Of a stretch of 5,985 bases of DNA, positions 5,856 to 5,985 are shown in pieces. A model generated the notes under the pieces. The model had not been told where the DNA came from. It searched no databases and was given only the letters and a program-made list of their open reading frames with translations. The stretch is taken from assembly GCA_964526475.1 (NCBI GenBank), contig CAZGKF010000091.1, positions 1 through 5,985 on the forward strand, written 5' to 3'. The DNA comes from CAYVTV01 sp964526475. Lineage in GTDB: Bacteria; Bacteroidota; Bacteroidia; Bacteroidales; GCA-2748055. The number at the start of each line of letters is the position of its first letter. Position 1 is the stretch's first letter. Both the position numbers and the translations under genes were made by a program.

Positions 5856-5985
5856 TTACGGGTATCGCATTTTAAAAGCTGGCTGGGATGCACCAATTGT
5901 ATTGATGGGGAATTTGGATAAATTCGATGCTCCTGTTTTGTGCGCCACATGAACGCTGTTTTCATAAATAGCTGATTAATAATGA
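5856..5985 (+). other. Flanking DNA outside the IS, possible 3' end of an unrecognised gene
   Basis: Past the proposed IS tip, one frame is open from 5857 to a TGA at 5950-5952 and reads YGYRILKAGWDAPIVLMGN and onward to DAPVLCAT. The composition looks protein-like, and the frame is open back into the IS repeats without a start codon. It might be the tail of a gene interrupted by the IS. I do not recognise the family, and 31 codons are too few to be sure it is coding. The last bases (5953-5985) show nothing identifiable. Confidence 0.25.

Overview
The window is a nested pair of mobile elements with a short stretch of flanking DNA. The outer element is an IS21-family insertion sequence in + orientation: istA (transposase, 63-1481), istB (ATPase helper, from 1486), and at the far right a terminal region with two perfect tandem 22-bp repeats (5808-5851) that look like IS21 transposase-binding repeats. 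Its left end lies outside the window. The inner element, about 3.56 kb, sits inside istB on the opposite strand. It carries three adjacent tyrosine recombinase genes transcribed together, in the order A (416 aa), B (333 aa), C (341 aa). This matches the known Recombinase-in-Trio (RIT) type of element.

The istB break can be reconstructed. The left part reads through ...ATIAD (ending at 2130). The missing C-terminus (AILDRLIHTSFRIELKGE...) resumes at 5687-5764, about 3.5 kb away and in the same orientation. Between them lie a 31-bp perfect inverted repeat (2128-2158 and 5628-5658), the three recombinase genes, and at the right end only an extra palindrome with 13-bp arms and an 8-nt centre (5656-5689). 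A short motif, GCATAAT/ATTATGC, recurs seven times at the two ends and around the ritA start codon, and is the best candidate for a recombinase-binding site.

The three recombinases have complete R-H-x-x-R-H-Y catalytic sets, overlap or abut each other, and so look like one functional co-translated unit. The IS21 carrier is probably dead on its own: istB is split, and the istA 5' end shows an in-frame stop where the family's N-terminal helix-turn-helix would be expected.

Moderate A+T content, A/T-rich leaders without Shine-Dalgarno sequences before istB and ritA, and the style of the IstA/IstB proteins suggest a Bacteroidota-like host. This is inference and not proven; one strong Shine-Dalgarno sequence does precede ritB. 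The last 130 bases (5856-5985) are probably host DNA outside the IS. They contain a short open stretch that may be the 3' end of an interrupted gene, and I do not recognise it.
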